DNA of 43,958 nucleotides from Thermocrinis sp. Lineage in GTDB: Bacteria > Aquificota > Aquificia > Aquificales > Aquificaceae. Under the pieces are notes generated by a model. That model was not told the DNA's origin. It did not search any database and saw only the letters and a program-made list of their open reading frames with translations. Positions 9,391-16,263 of the stretch are shown one piece after another. The stretch's first letter is position 1. Each line of letters begins with the position of its first letter. The position numbers and the translations under genes are program-made. The stretch is taken from contig JAPYWH010000011.1 of the NCBI GenBank assembly GCA_028276475.1, positions 1 to 43,958 on the forward strand, written 5' to 3'.

Positions 9391-9596
9391 CAGGGATAAT
9401 CAACGCCTCCTTTGGAAAAGGGATTGCACCTCAATATGCGCCATAGGGCTTTAAGGGTTCCTCTTATCACACCGTATTTCTCCACCGCCATTATAGCATA
9501 TTCAGAGCACGTGGGGTAATACCGGCAAGAGGGCGGATAAAGAGGAGAGATAAACCTCTGCCAAAGCCTTATAAGAAGGATAGCAAGCCTCTTCAC
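9390..9596 (-). CDS. yidD: Membrane protein insertion efficiency factor YidD
   Basis: The 68-residue protein has the family signature [15 protein letters not shown] with three conserved cysteines, an amphipathic N-terminal helix, and the [13 protein letters not shown] tail. It starts with GTG at 9596, overlapping the rpmH stop as GTGA, and it ends inside the yidC ATG. The normal bacterial order is rpmH-rnpA-yidD-yidC; here rnpA is missing between rpmH and yidD. Confidence 0.93.
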   Translation of the reverse strand: MKRLAILLIRLWQRFISPLYPPSCRYYPTCSEYAIMAVEKYGVIRGTLKALWRILRCNPFSKGGVDYP

Positions 9597-9739
9597 CTAG
9601 GTGCAAGCACCTTTCTGCCTTTCTTACGCCTTCTTGCTATGATCTTTCTCCCGCTTTTGGAGGACATGCGTGCCAAAAACCCGCTCTTGCGCCTCCTCTT
9701 CCTGTTTGAAAGATGGGTAATGTTTCTCTGAGTTGCCAT
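9593..9739 (-). CDS. rpmH: 50S ribosomal protein L34
   Basis: This short frame encodes 48 residues, rich in Arg and Lys, with the L34 pattern ([21 protein letters not shown] near 12-32, then [15 protein letters not shown]). An N-terminal variation ([10 protein letters not shown]) replaces the common KRTYQPS opening. The ATG at 9739 has a clear GGAGG site 9 nt upstream. The TGA stop overlaps the yidD GTG. Confidence 0.92.
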   Translation of the reverse strand: MATQRNITHLSNRKRRRKSGFLARMSSKSGRKIIARRRKKGRKVLAPR

Positions 9740-9753
9740 TTCCCTTTACCTCC

Positions 9754-9783
9754 AAAAGGGGGGAGAGCAAGCCCCCGCCTTTT
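9754..9783 (-). terminator. GC-rich hairpin after atpE (possible weak terminator or processing site)
   Basis: On the minus strand the arms at 9772-9783 (AAAAGG, a bulged C, GGGGG) and 9754-9763 (CCCCCCTTTT) can pair around an 8-nt loop. The T run is part of the stem rather than after it, and the next bases are the rpmH ribosome site, so this may attenuate or protect the atp message rather than fully end it. Confidence 0.4.
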
Positions 9784-10075
9784 ATTTCACAAAGAGGATT
9801 ATTATAGCTACCAACAGACCATAAAGGGCGAGAGTTTCCAGGAAAGCCAACCCTATAAACATTGTGGTCTGAATCCTACCACCTACTGTGGGGTTTCTTG
9901 CCATACCTTCTTGAGTGGCCCTAAGCAAATAACCCATACCTATTCCAGCCCCAAAGGCTGCTAAGCCTATTGCAAGGCTTGCTCCCAAATACATGATCCC
10001 TCGATTTAGTGCCTCTCCCTCAGCTGCCAACGCCAGGGCAGGGATCAGCATGCTCATAAGAAGCGCCTTTCTCAT
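9782..10075 (-). CDS. atpE: F-type ATP synthase c subunit with N-terminal signal peptide
   Basis: The 97-residue product has an N-terminal signal-like stretch (MRKALLMSMLIPALALA) followed by the usual two-helix c hairpin. The loop is ARNP, and the ion-carrying Glu is in FLETLALYGLL. The first helix reads GAGIGMGYLL, so the Gln used by sodium-binding rings is absent and proton coupling is expected. An extra signal peptide on subunit c is unusual, but is known for Aquifex aeolicus. A strong AAGGAGG site precedes the ATG. It lies 25 bp after atpB. Confidence 0.95.
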   Translation of the reverse strand: MRKALLMSMLIPALALAAEGEALNRGIMYLGASLAIGLAAFGAGIGMGYLLRATQEGMARNPTVGGRIQTTMFIGLAFLETLALYGLLVAIIILFVK

Positions 10076-10100
10076 AGCATTACCTCCTTATTGAATTTTT

Positions 10101-10772
10101 TTAATGTTCTTCATGGGCTACTGCACCAGCCAAATAAATGGTGGAAAGGATCATAAATATGTATGCTTGTATGAAGACCGCCAAAAACTTTATAGCTATT
10201 ATAAACAGCAGGACTACAGGAGAGAGTACCATTATAAGGTAGTTTTGCACCACAAGGCTTACCAAAACTGCCAAAATCATCGCCCCTCCCTTCATGTTGG
10301 CAAAAAGCCTGAGCGTTAGGGTTATAGGTCTTGCCAAATGGGAAACGACCTCTATGGGAAAGAAAACGGGAGCCAAGTAGGGACTGGGTCCCATAAAGTG
10401 CTTTAGATACCCAACACCGTGTAGCCTAAAGCCTTCTATGTTGTAGAAGATAAACACAATTAGGGCAAGGGCTAAGTTGGTGTTTACATTGGCGGTGGGT
10501 GCCTCAAGCCCAGGCACCATTCCCAAAAGGTTGGAAAAAAACACAAAAAGACCAATAGCGGATATTAAAGGTACATACCTTAAACCCTCATGTCCCATGT
10601 TTTCTATAACCATCCCCCTAACAAACCTTATGTATCCCTCCCAAAGGGCTTGGAATTTGGTAGGCTTGACGGAGGGTTTGCCTGCCAGCAAAACTAAAAC
10701 CGCAGAAATTGCCATTGCCAAAAGCCCCGTATATACATGACTTAAGCCCAAACCTTCCATGTTGATAACCAT
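10101..10772 (-). CDS. atpB: F-type ATP synthase a subunit
   Basis: The product is 223 residues (219 from the second Met) with about five or six membrane helices and the key features of subunit a: LRLFANMKGG (the essential Arg in the fourth helix region) and FIQAYIFMILSTIYLAGAVAHEEH at the end. It forms the proton half-channels of Fo. The first ATG (10772) overlaps a perfect TATAAT box at 10771-10776, so the second ATG at 10760, 10 nt after that box, is the likelier start and would be nearly leaderless. Genes atpB and atpE appear here without the rest of the ATP synthase operon. Confidence 0.94.
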   Translation of the reverse strand: MVINMEGLGLSHVYTGLLAMAISAVLVLLAGKPSVKPTKFQALWEGYIRFVRGMVIENMGHEGLRYVPLISAIGLFVFFSNLLGMVPGLEAPTANVNTNLALALIVFIFYNIEGFRLHGVGYLKHFMGPSPYLAPVFFPIEVVSHLARPITLTLRLFANMKGGAMILAVLVSLVVQNYLIMVLSPVVLLFIIAIKFLAVFIQAYIFMILSTIYLAGAVAHEEH

Positions 10773-10800
10773 TATAACACAAACTGGGTTGGTATATACT
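10771..10800. promoter_or_regulatory. Divergent promoter region between atpB and the small plus-strand gene
   Basis: The minus strand has TATAAT at 10771-10776, 10 nt before the likely atpB start at 10760. The plus strand has TATACT at 10795-10800, 7 nt before a TTG (10808) and 10 nt before an ATG (10811). No good -35 hexamer at 16-18 nt spacing is seen for either. Confidence 0.45.
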
Positions 10801-10810
10801 TAATTCCTTG

Positions 10811-11020
10811 ATGAGGGAAACCCGTATAGTCAAATACATAAAGGGGCTAATAAGGAACCATAAATACCTGACTACCGAAGATATTATGCTACTTCTGGAA
10901 AAGTACTACAAGCTACCCATCAAAGAGCCCTCTGTGTATTACAAATACAGAACCATAATAAGGCAATGTAGGCAGGCGGTTTATAAGGAAAGAAGGAGGA
11001 ACAAAAAGGATGGAGTTTGA
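10811..11020 (+). CDS. Small basic protein of unknown function
   Basis: This is a 69-residue (ATG start) or 70-residue (TTG at 10808) protein, very rich in Lys, Arg and Tyr. It shows a helical pattern with YLTTEDIMLLLEKYY in the middle, which could be a small helix-turn-helix, and a basic tail (KERRRNKKDG). I do not recognise a family. It overlaps the lpd start by 11 bp, so it probably heads that operon. Its high charge would suit nucleic-acid binding, but this is inference only. Confidence 0.65.
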   Translation: MRETRIVKYIKGLIRNHKYLTTEDIMLLLEKYYKLPIKEPSVYYKYRTIIRQCRQAVYKERRRNKKDGV

Positions 11021-12407
11021 CTTGGTTATAGTGGGTGCGGGTAGTGGTGGTTACGAGGCGGGACTTTATGCCTACCGCCGGGGTATGAAGGTTGCCTTTG
11101 TGGAACTTTCTCCAGAGACAGTGGGAGGCTCTTGTCTAAACAGAGGCTGTATTCCATCCAAGTATATGAGACACGGCGCTTACCTATTGGAAAAGTTATC
11201 AAAGGCACAGAACTATGGCATAAAGGTAGAAGGGATTAGCCTAGACCCTCGGATGTTGGCAGAAGGCAGGGACCGAGTGGTGCTAACCATAAGGGAGAAC
11301 TTTAAAAAGTTTGCCCAAAAGCTGGGCATTCCCATATTCTACGGAAGGGGCATTCTCAAGGACAAAAACACTGTCTACGTGGAAGGTTCAGACATTACCT
11401 TAAAGACCCGCTACATTCTTTTGGCTACCGGTTCATCCTGTGCAAACTTGAAGGATTTACCCGCAGATGGCAAAAGGATTTTCAACACGGACCAGATTTG
11501 GAGCCTGAGAGAATTTCCAAGACGTATGCTGATAGTGGGTGGTGGTGCGGTGGGTGTGGAGTTTGCCTACATATTCAGAATGTACGGTGTGGATGTGGTG
11601 TTGGTGGAGCTCTTAGACAGGCTCTTGCCCTCTCCAGACATACCCGAGGAATCCTCCAGATACCTTGCAAGGAAGCTAAAAAGGCTTGGAGTGGATGTTA
11701 GGTTGAAAGCTAAGGTAACTGGATACTCTGAAGAAGACGATAGATTAAAAGTCAGCATCTCGGATGGTTCCGTTGTAGAGGTAGATTGTATCTTGGTGGG
11801 AGTTGGCAGAAAGCCAAACACGGAGGGCATAGGTTTGGAGGAAGTTGGTGTGGAAAAAGACAGCAGGGGCTTTGTGAAGGTCAATGAATACTGCCAAACC
11901 TCCGTGGAAAACATATACGCCTGCGGGGATATTACATCACCCTTGATGCTTGCCCACAAGTCTATGTATGAGGGCAAGGTAGCTGTTAGCCACATGCTCG
12001 GAGAGAGGGATAACGTCAGAAACGACAAGCTCATGCCCAAGATCATATACAGCGCCTACGAGGTTGCCTCTGTAGGGCTAACGGAGGATCAGGCGGAAGA
12101 CGAAGGTTATGATTGTGCGGTGGGTGTGGTTTCCTTTATGTCTAACCCAAAGGCTATGGATGATGGAGAGGATGAAGGCTTTGTTAGGCTCGTGGTGGAT
12201 AAACAGACAGGAAATATACTGGGATGCCACATAGTTGGTCCCCATGCGGGAGAGCTTATCCACCAGGTAGTTCATCTTATGAAGGCAAACCTTAGGGCAG
12301 ACTTCCTTGCCAGCTCAATATTTTCCCATCCTTCCCTCTCTGAGTCTATAGTCCAATGTGCTATGGAAGTCCATTACGGATCTATAAGCTGGGTAAAAAG
12401 GAGTTGA
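11010..12407 (+). CDS. lpd: Dihydrolipoamide dehydrogenase
   Basis: The 465-residue flavoprotein has the FAD motif VGAGSGGYEAG and the redox disulfide GGSCLNRGCIPSKY (Cys42 and Cys47). It also has the NAD motif IVGGGAVGVEFA, YACGDIT, and the C-terminal SHPSLSE in which the His is the catalytic base. It oxidises the lipoyl arm of 2-oxoacid dehydrogenases or the glycine cleavage system. No partner E1/E2 or gcv gene lies next to it, so the complex it serves is unknown. The ATG has a strong AGGAGG site. Confidence 0.88.
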   Translation: MEFDLVIVGAGSGGYEAGLYAYRRGMKVAFVELSPETVGGSCLNRGCIPSKYMRHGAYLLEKLSKAQNYGIKVEGISLDPRMLAEGRDRVVLTIRENFKKFAQKLGIPIFYGRGILKDKNTVYVEGSDITLKTRYILLATGSSCANLKDLPADGKRIFNTDQIWSLREFPRRMLIVGGGAVGVEFAYIFRMYGVDVVLVELLDRLLPSPDIPEESSRYLARKLKRLGVDVRLKAKVTGYSEEDDRLKVSISDGSVVEVDCILVGVGRKPNTEGIGLEEVGVEKDSRGFVKVNEYCQTSVENIYACGDITSPLMLAHKSMYEGKVAVSHMLGERDNVRNDKLMPKIIYSAYEVASVGLTEDQAEDEGYDCAVGVVSFMSNPKAMDDGEDEGFVRLVVDKQTGNILGCHIVGPHAGELIHQVVHLMKANLRADFLASSIFSHPSLSESIVQCAMEVHYGSISWVKRS

Positions 12408-12442
12408 ACGGTTTATACTTAAATAACAATTGGAGGTGCATT

Positions 12443-13438
12443 ATGAAGGTGGAGACGATCCCACTGATTGAACTTCTAAAAGAAGAAAAAGGTTCTATAC
12501 TCATAGCAAGCCATGAAAGCCCCGACGCGGACACTCTTGGTTCTGCCCTTGCCCTGTATCTATTTTTGAGAAAGAAGGGCAAAAGGGTCAGTGTGGGTTG
12601 TAAAGACAAGGTGCCCCACTCTCTTGACTTCCTCCCACATGTAGAGGAGGTGATAAAGCTTCCCACCCAGGAGGTTTATGACCTTGCCATAGTGGTGGAT
12701 GCTTCGGGCTTTTACCGAATAGGTGCGGAAGTAAAGGCTATTAAGAGGGCACGCATAGACCACCACATAGGTGGTGAATTTTACGGGGAGTGGGATTACA
12801 TAGACCACTCTGAACCCGCAACCGCAAGCATAATATACAAGCTCCTAAGGAGTTGGGACAAAGATTGCATAGACCAAGAGATAGCCCAATGCTTGTATTC
12901 CGGCTTGGCAACGGATACGGGCTTTTTTAGATATTCCAACACCACCGCGGAAGTCTTTGAGATGGCAAAGGAATTGGTTCAGCTTGGGGCTAACCCTCAC
13001 AAAACCCATGTGATGTTCAGCGAAAGGGAATCTCTGAATAAAATGAAGCTCATTTCCAAGGTTCTTGAAACTCTGACTTGCTATGAAGATGGTCTTATTG
13101 CCGGTATAACCATCTTTGATAGGTTCTTTAGGGAAACGGGCACCGAATATTCAGACAGCGAGGGGTTGGTAAGTTATCCGAGGTCCATAGAGGGTGTGGA
13201 AGTTGCCTTTGCCCTAATAGAAAAGTCCGATGAGGGAGTTTTTAAAGTTTCCCTTAGGTCAAAGGGGAAGGTGGATGTGGCAAAGATTGCAGAGAGGCTC
13301 GGTGGGGGCGGACACAAGTATGCAAGCGGTTGCAAAATAAAGACCCAAGATTATCAATCTGCCCTTGAAATGCTCTTATCCGCCATAAAGGAGGGACTAT
13401 ATTCCACGCCTGGGCTGGAAAGGACTGTTAAAGTATGA
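12443..13438 (+). CDS. nrnA: DHH-family oligoribonuclease / pAp phosphatase NrnA
   Basis: The 331-residue product starts at the ATG 12443, preceded by GGAGGTG; an upstream in-frame start inside lpd is rejected. It has the DHH-domain motifs HESPDADTLG (metal ligands His24, Asp28, Asp30), VVDAS and DHH (106-108), and the DHHA1 motif GGGGHKYASG near 290. NrnA degrades short RNAs (2-5 nt) and dephosphorylates pAp to AMP. It follows lpd after a 35-bp gap. Confidence 0.9.
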   Translation: MKVETIPLIELLKEEKGSILIASHESPDADTLGSALALYLFLRKKGKRVSVGCKDKVPHSLDFLPHVEEVIKLPTQEVYDLAIVVDASGFYRIGAEVKAIKRARIDHHIGGEFYGEWDYIDHSEPATASIIYKLLRSWDKDCIDQEIAQCLYSGLATDTGFFRYSNTTAEVFEMAKELVQLGANPHKTHVMFSERESLNKMKLISKVLETLTCYEDGLIAGITIFDRFFRETGTEYSDSEGLVSYPRSIEGVEVAFALIEKSDEGVFKVSLRSKGKVDVAKIAERLGGGGHKYASGCKIKTQDYQSALEMLLSAIKEGLYSTPGLERTVKV

Positions 13439-13447
13439 TTTTTGTTA

Positions 13448-13476
13448 TTGAAGGTAAGCTTTGGGTTGATTATACT
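13448..13476 (+). promoter_or_regulatory. Sigma-70-type promoter upstream of the NifU-like gene
   Basis: TTGAAG (13448-13453), a 17-nt spacer and TATACT (13471-13476) lie just after the nrnA stop. The following leader holds AAAGGAGGTG before the ATG at 13497. Confidence 0.6.
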
Positions 13477-13496
13477 TTTTTTAAAGGAGGTGAGAC

Positions 13497-13760
13497 ATGG
13501 CTATGCCAACAAGGGAAGAGATAGAGGCAGTTTTGGATGAGATCAGGCCAGCCCTCAGGTTTGACGGTGGAGATGTGGAGCTTGTGGATGTGCAAGAAGA
13601 TGGTGTGGTCTTGGTTAGGATGTTGGGAGCCTGTTCAGGTTGTGGAATGTCTGTGCTTACCCTAAAGGCAGGGATTGAGAGGGCTCTAAAGAACAGATTC
13701 CCCGATATAAAGGAAGTAAGAGACGTCAACCTGGACATACCCACCACCTTTGGCTTTTAA
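13497..13760 (+). CDS. NifU C-terminal-domain Fe-S scaffold protein
   Basis: The 87-residue product is a stand-alone NifU C-terminal (Nfu) domain with the conserved RFDGGDVELV and GACSGCGMS, where Cys46 and Cys49 bind the cluster. It carries or delivers Fe-S clusters to target enzymes. It is preceded by a clear ribosome site and probably its own promoter. The following small membrane-protein gene starts 9 bp later. Confidence 0.93.
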   Translation: MAMPTREEIEAVLDEIRPALRFDGGDVELVDVQEDGVVLVRMLGACSGCGMSVLTLKAGIERALKNRFPDIKEVRDVNLDIPTTFGF

Positions 13761-13768
13761 AGGCTTGA

Positions 13769-14026
13769 ATGCTTGAGTTTTTTGTGGGGGCTGGTTTGGG
13801 CGCCCTCTATGTGGAGATGCTTTACAGACTTCTTAAAAAAGGCACAGCCTTAGCGCTCTTTACTTATCCGGTGAGGATTTTTATCTTTGCTATAATAATG
13901 GGAATGTTCCTTGCGGAAGGAGGTTTGATCAAAGCTGTCCCTTTAATGGGTGGCTTTCTCTTTGGTTTTTTGCTGAATACCTTCCTGAGGGGGTTTGGGA
14001 AGCTTGGAGCTTTTAAACTTTCTTGA
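13769..14026 (+). CDS. Small membrane protein (three predicted helices)
   Basis: The 85-residue hydrophobic product has about three membrane helices (roughly 4-20, 28-50, 56-75). The pattern GAGLGALY, then a Pro-Val-Arg-containing second helix and a GGFLFGF third helix, faintly resembles the AtpR/AtpI group of ATP-synthase-linked membrane proteins, but I cannot confirm this. It lies 9 bp after the Nfu gene and overlaps the next membrane-protein gene by 32 bp. Function unknown. Confidence 0.65.
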   Translation: MLEFFVGAGLGALYVEMLYRLLKKGTALALFTYPVRIFIFAIIMGMFLAEGGLIKAVPLMGGFLFGFLLNTFLRGFGKLGAFKLS

Positions 14027-14378
14027 GCCTCTTTTCCTCAATCCACTTTTTCAGTTTTTTGTTTATATGGCACTAATTCAGATCCTCGTTCAGGTGTTCT
14101 TGGATAGAAAGCCCGCCTTTTGGATAGCGTCCATAGCTACCACATATTTTTGGGTCAAAAGTTTTGAACCGATTACTCCCTTAAAGGGTTGGACTATAAT
14201 CTTGGGCTTTTTAATAGCCTACTTCTTGATAAAACAAATTTTTCATATAAATCTGTTTTTGCTTTTGAAAGGCAAAAAGAGATGTTTAGTATGCTATTCG
14301 GAAGTGCATAGAAAGGCTCTGATGTGTCCATTTTGCCATCATAGATTTGCAGAAAAAGAGTCAGAAGAAGCTACTTAG
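13995..14378 (+). CDS. Membrane protein with C-terminal zinc ribbon
   Basis: The product is up to 127 residues, with two or three membrane helices in the first 85 residues and a four-cysteine zinc ribbon at the end (CLVC, 13 residues later CPFCHHRF). The start is uncertain: TTG at 13995 follows GAGGGGG closely, and an internal ATG at 14067 would remove the first helix. It overlaps the upstream membrane gene by 32 bp and the convergent nfeD gene by 8 bp. I recognise no family. The ribbon is probably cytoplasmic. Confidence 0.65.
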   Translation: MGSLELLNFLEPLFLNPLFQFFVYMALIQILVQVFLDRKPAFWIASIATTYFWVKSFEPITPLKGWTIILGFLIAYFLIKQIFHINLFLLLKGKKRCLVCYSEVHRKALMCPFCHHRFAEKESEEAT

Positions 14379-15630
14379 CCTTTCTAACATACAGTGTAAG
14401 CCCCTTTACTTGTTTCACTATAACAGTATCATCTTTTTTAATGTCATCCTTACTCACTGCGTTCCATATTTCGCCCTTTATAAAAACCTTACCTTTACCC
14501 TTTTCAAAATCTGTCAGGGCTATGCCTTCTTCTTCTATTAGTTCCTCATAACCAGTCATTTTCTTTCTCTTTTGGGCTTTTAGACCGAGCCTGCCTACCA
14601 CCAAGAAGAAGAAAACAGTGGTAAGCACCATAGTGGCTATTACGGATATGGGTATATCTCCGTAAGGAGAGTCTGGGCTTATGAGCACCAAGGAACCTAT
14701 GGCTAAGGCTATGGCACCCGCTATTGCCAATCCCCCAAAGGTTGGCGTGATCAACTCCAAAGCCAAAAGCAGTATGCCCGCCAAGATCAGCAAAAGTCCC
14801 AACCAATTTATACCTATGATCCCAAGACCGTAGAGACCAAGCAGGAAGCTAATAACACCCACCGCCCCGGGCACCACCGCACCCGGATTGTAAAGCTCAA
14901 AGAATATGCCATAAAAACCTATAAGCAGTAGCAGGTATGCCACTGTGGGATTGGTGATAACCTTCAGAAAGGATTCCCTCAGGCTATCCTCCACCTCAAC
15001 CACAGGCACGCCCAAAGTTTTTATGGTTATTTCTTTTACATGCTTCTTTACCTTTCTACCGTTTAGTTTTTCCATAAGCTCCTGTCTGCTACTTGCGATA
15101 AGGTCTATTACACCCTCTTTGAGGGCTTCGTCGGGTGTTAAGGAGATGCTTTCTTTTACCATCCTTTCAAGAACGTTTGGGTTTCTGCCCTTCTCCTTTG
15201 CTATAGACCTAACAAAGGCGAGCATATCTTGCACAACCTTCTCTTTCATAGTTTCATCCATCCTCTCCCCAGTGGCTTGAACTGGGTGCGCCGCACCTAT
15301 GTTGGTGCCCGGAGCCATCACCGCAATGTCTGCGGCCGCAGTAATTATAGCACCCGCAGAGGCTGCCCTTCCTCCGGGCGGATACACATAGACCACAACG
15401 GGAATGGGAGTTCTTTGAAACTCCTGAACTACATGCCTCATGGAGGTTTCTAAACCACCGGGTGTGCTCAGTTCAAGGATAAAAACACCAGCCCCCTCCT
15501 TTTCCGCCTTTGCTAAGCTCCTTTTTATGTATTCCACCATTATAGGGCTTACCGCATCCTCCCACTTGGCATAATAGACCTTTGCAAAGGAGAAGCTAAG
15601 AAAGGTAAGCAAAATAAGCAGGACAGCCAT
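14371..15630 (-). CDS. nfeD: NfeD-type membrane-bound ClpP-class serine protease
   Basis: The 419-residue product has a signal peptide (about 1-16) and a ClpP-like protease domain in which ELSTPGGLE and GRAASAGAIIT supply the oxyanion region and the catalytic Ser. A lysine in the following helix is the likely partner, as in archaeal 1510-N. Four or five membrane helices (about 220-350) and a C-terminal NfeD OB-fold domain follow. The family cleaves partners of stomatin-like proteins; no stomatin gene is next to it here. It is the last gene of the uppS-cdsA-pilQ run. TAAAAT lies 9 nt before the ATG and no ribosome site is visible. Confidence 0.9.
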   Translation of the reverse strand: MAVLLILLTFLSFSFAKVYYAKWEDAVSPIMVEYIKRSLAKAEKEGAGVFILELSTPGGLETSMRHVVQEFQRTPIPVVVYVYPPGGRAASAGAIITAAADIAVMAPGTNIGAAHPVQATGERMDETMKEKVVQDMLAFVRSIAKEKGRNPNVLERMVKESISLTPDEALKEGVIDLIASSRQELMEKLNGRKVKKHVKEITIKTLGVPVVEVEDSLRESFLKVITNPTVAYLLLLIGFYGIFFELYNPGAVVPGAVGVISFLLGLYGLGIIGINWLGLLLILAGILLLALELITPTFGGLAIAGAIALAIGSLVLISPDSPYGDIPISVIATMVLTTVFFFLVVGRLGLKAQKRKKMTGYEELIEEEGIALTDFEKGKGKVFIKGEIWNAVSKDDIKKDDTVIVKQVKGLTLYVRKAK

Positions 15631-15642
15631 AGCAATGAAATT

Positions 15643-16263
15643 TTAACCCCTAACAGAGTCTTTCAAGTAGAAGGGCATTACCACACATAGACTTAAGGTA
15701 AAGAGTCCCAAAATTCTTATAAAGGTTTGATTAAGCTGAAGAAGGTAAAAGGCAATCAATGGTAAGCTGAAGAGAACTACCGCATAAACATGATCCTTTT
15801 CTATCTTCAAACCAAAGAACTTACCCACTGGTGTGGTCCCTCTGGCAAAAATAAACCCCAAGTAATAAACTAAGATCGCCAAAAGGCTAACTAAACCTTT
15901 CACAAAAGCCACCAGTTTGCTTGAACCAAAAATTTGGCTTAAAAAGTAGTTGAAATCCTGAGAGAGAAAGGAGAGCTTTAAGAGAACATAAAGAAGGGCA
16001 CTATCTAGCCAAAGAGTGCCAAGCAGAAGAAAGGGAGTCCATCTGTTCTCCTGCCCTTCATAAACAATATCAAATTGGCAAAACTCCTTTATAGCAGAGC
16101 TTACCGCTTGAACCCTGTCGCCTTCAACGTAGAACTCTATATTTTTTCCCTTCCCCTCCGCAAGCTGGCGGTATATATCACCCAAGCTTACGCCAACCTC
16201 AGAAAGCTTGTAGATTAATCCCTCTAAATCCTTTATGTCTGAAAGCCTGAACTTAGCCCTCAT
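15643..16263 (-). CDS. Membrane protein with RDD-like domain
   Basis: The product is 206 residues. The first 70 form a soluble alpha/beta domain, and four membrane helices follow. Between helices two and three is RGTTPVGKFFGLKIE, which resembles the Gly-x-Thr-Pro-Gly-Lys stretch of RDD-family transporters. Its ATG overlaps the secretin stop by 4 bp, so the two are probably co-translated. Function unknown; a link to pilus or envelope assembly is suggested only by position. Confidence 0.72.
   Translation of the reverse strand: MRAKFRLSDIKDLEGLIYKLSEVGVSLGDIYRQLAEGKGKNIEFYVEGDRVQAVSSAIKEFCQFDIVYEGQENRWTPFLLLGTLWLDSALLYVLLKLSFLSQDFNYFLSQIFGSSKLVAFVKGLVSLLAILVYYLGFIFARGTTPVGKFFGLKIEKDHVYAVVLFSLPLIAFYLLQLNQTFIRILGLFTLSLCVVMPFYLKDSVRG

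Noticed and set aside
11567-12046. Minus-strand open frame of 159 codons inside lpd
   Set aside because: It is the reverse shadow of a certain dehydrogenase gene; Ser/Thr/Pro-rich low-complexity translation is typical of such shadows.
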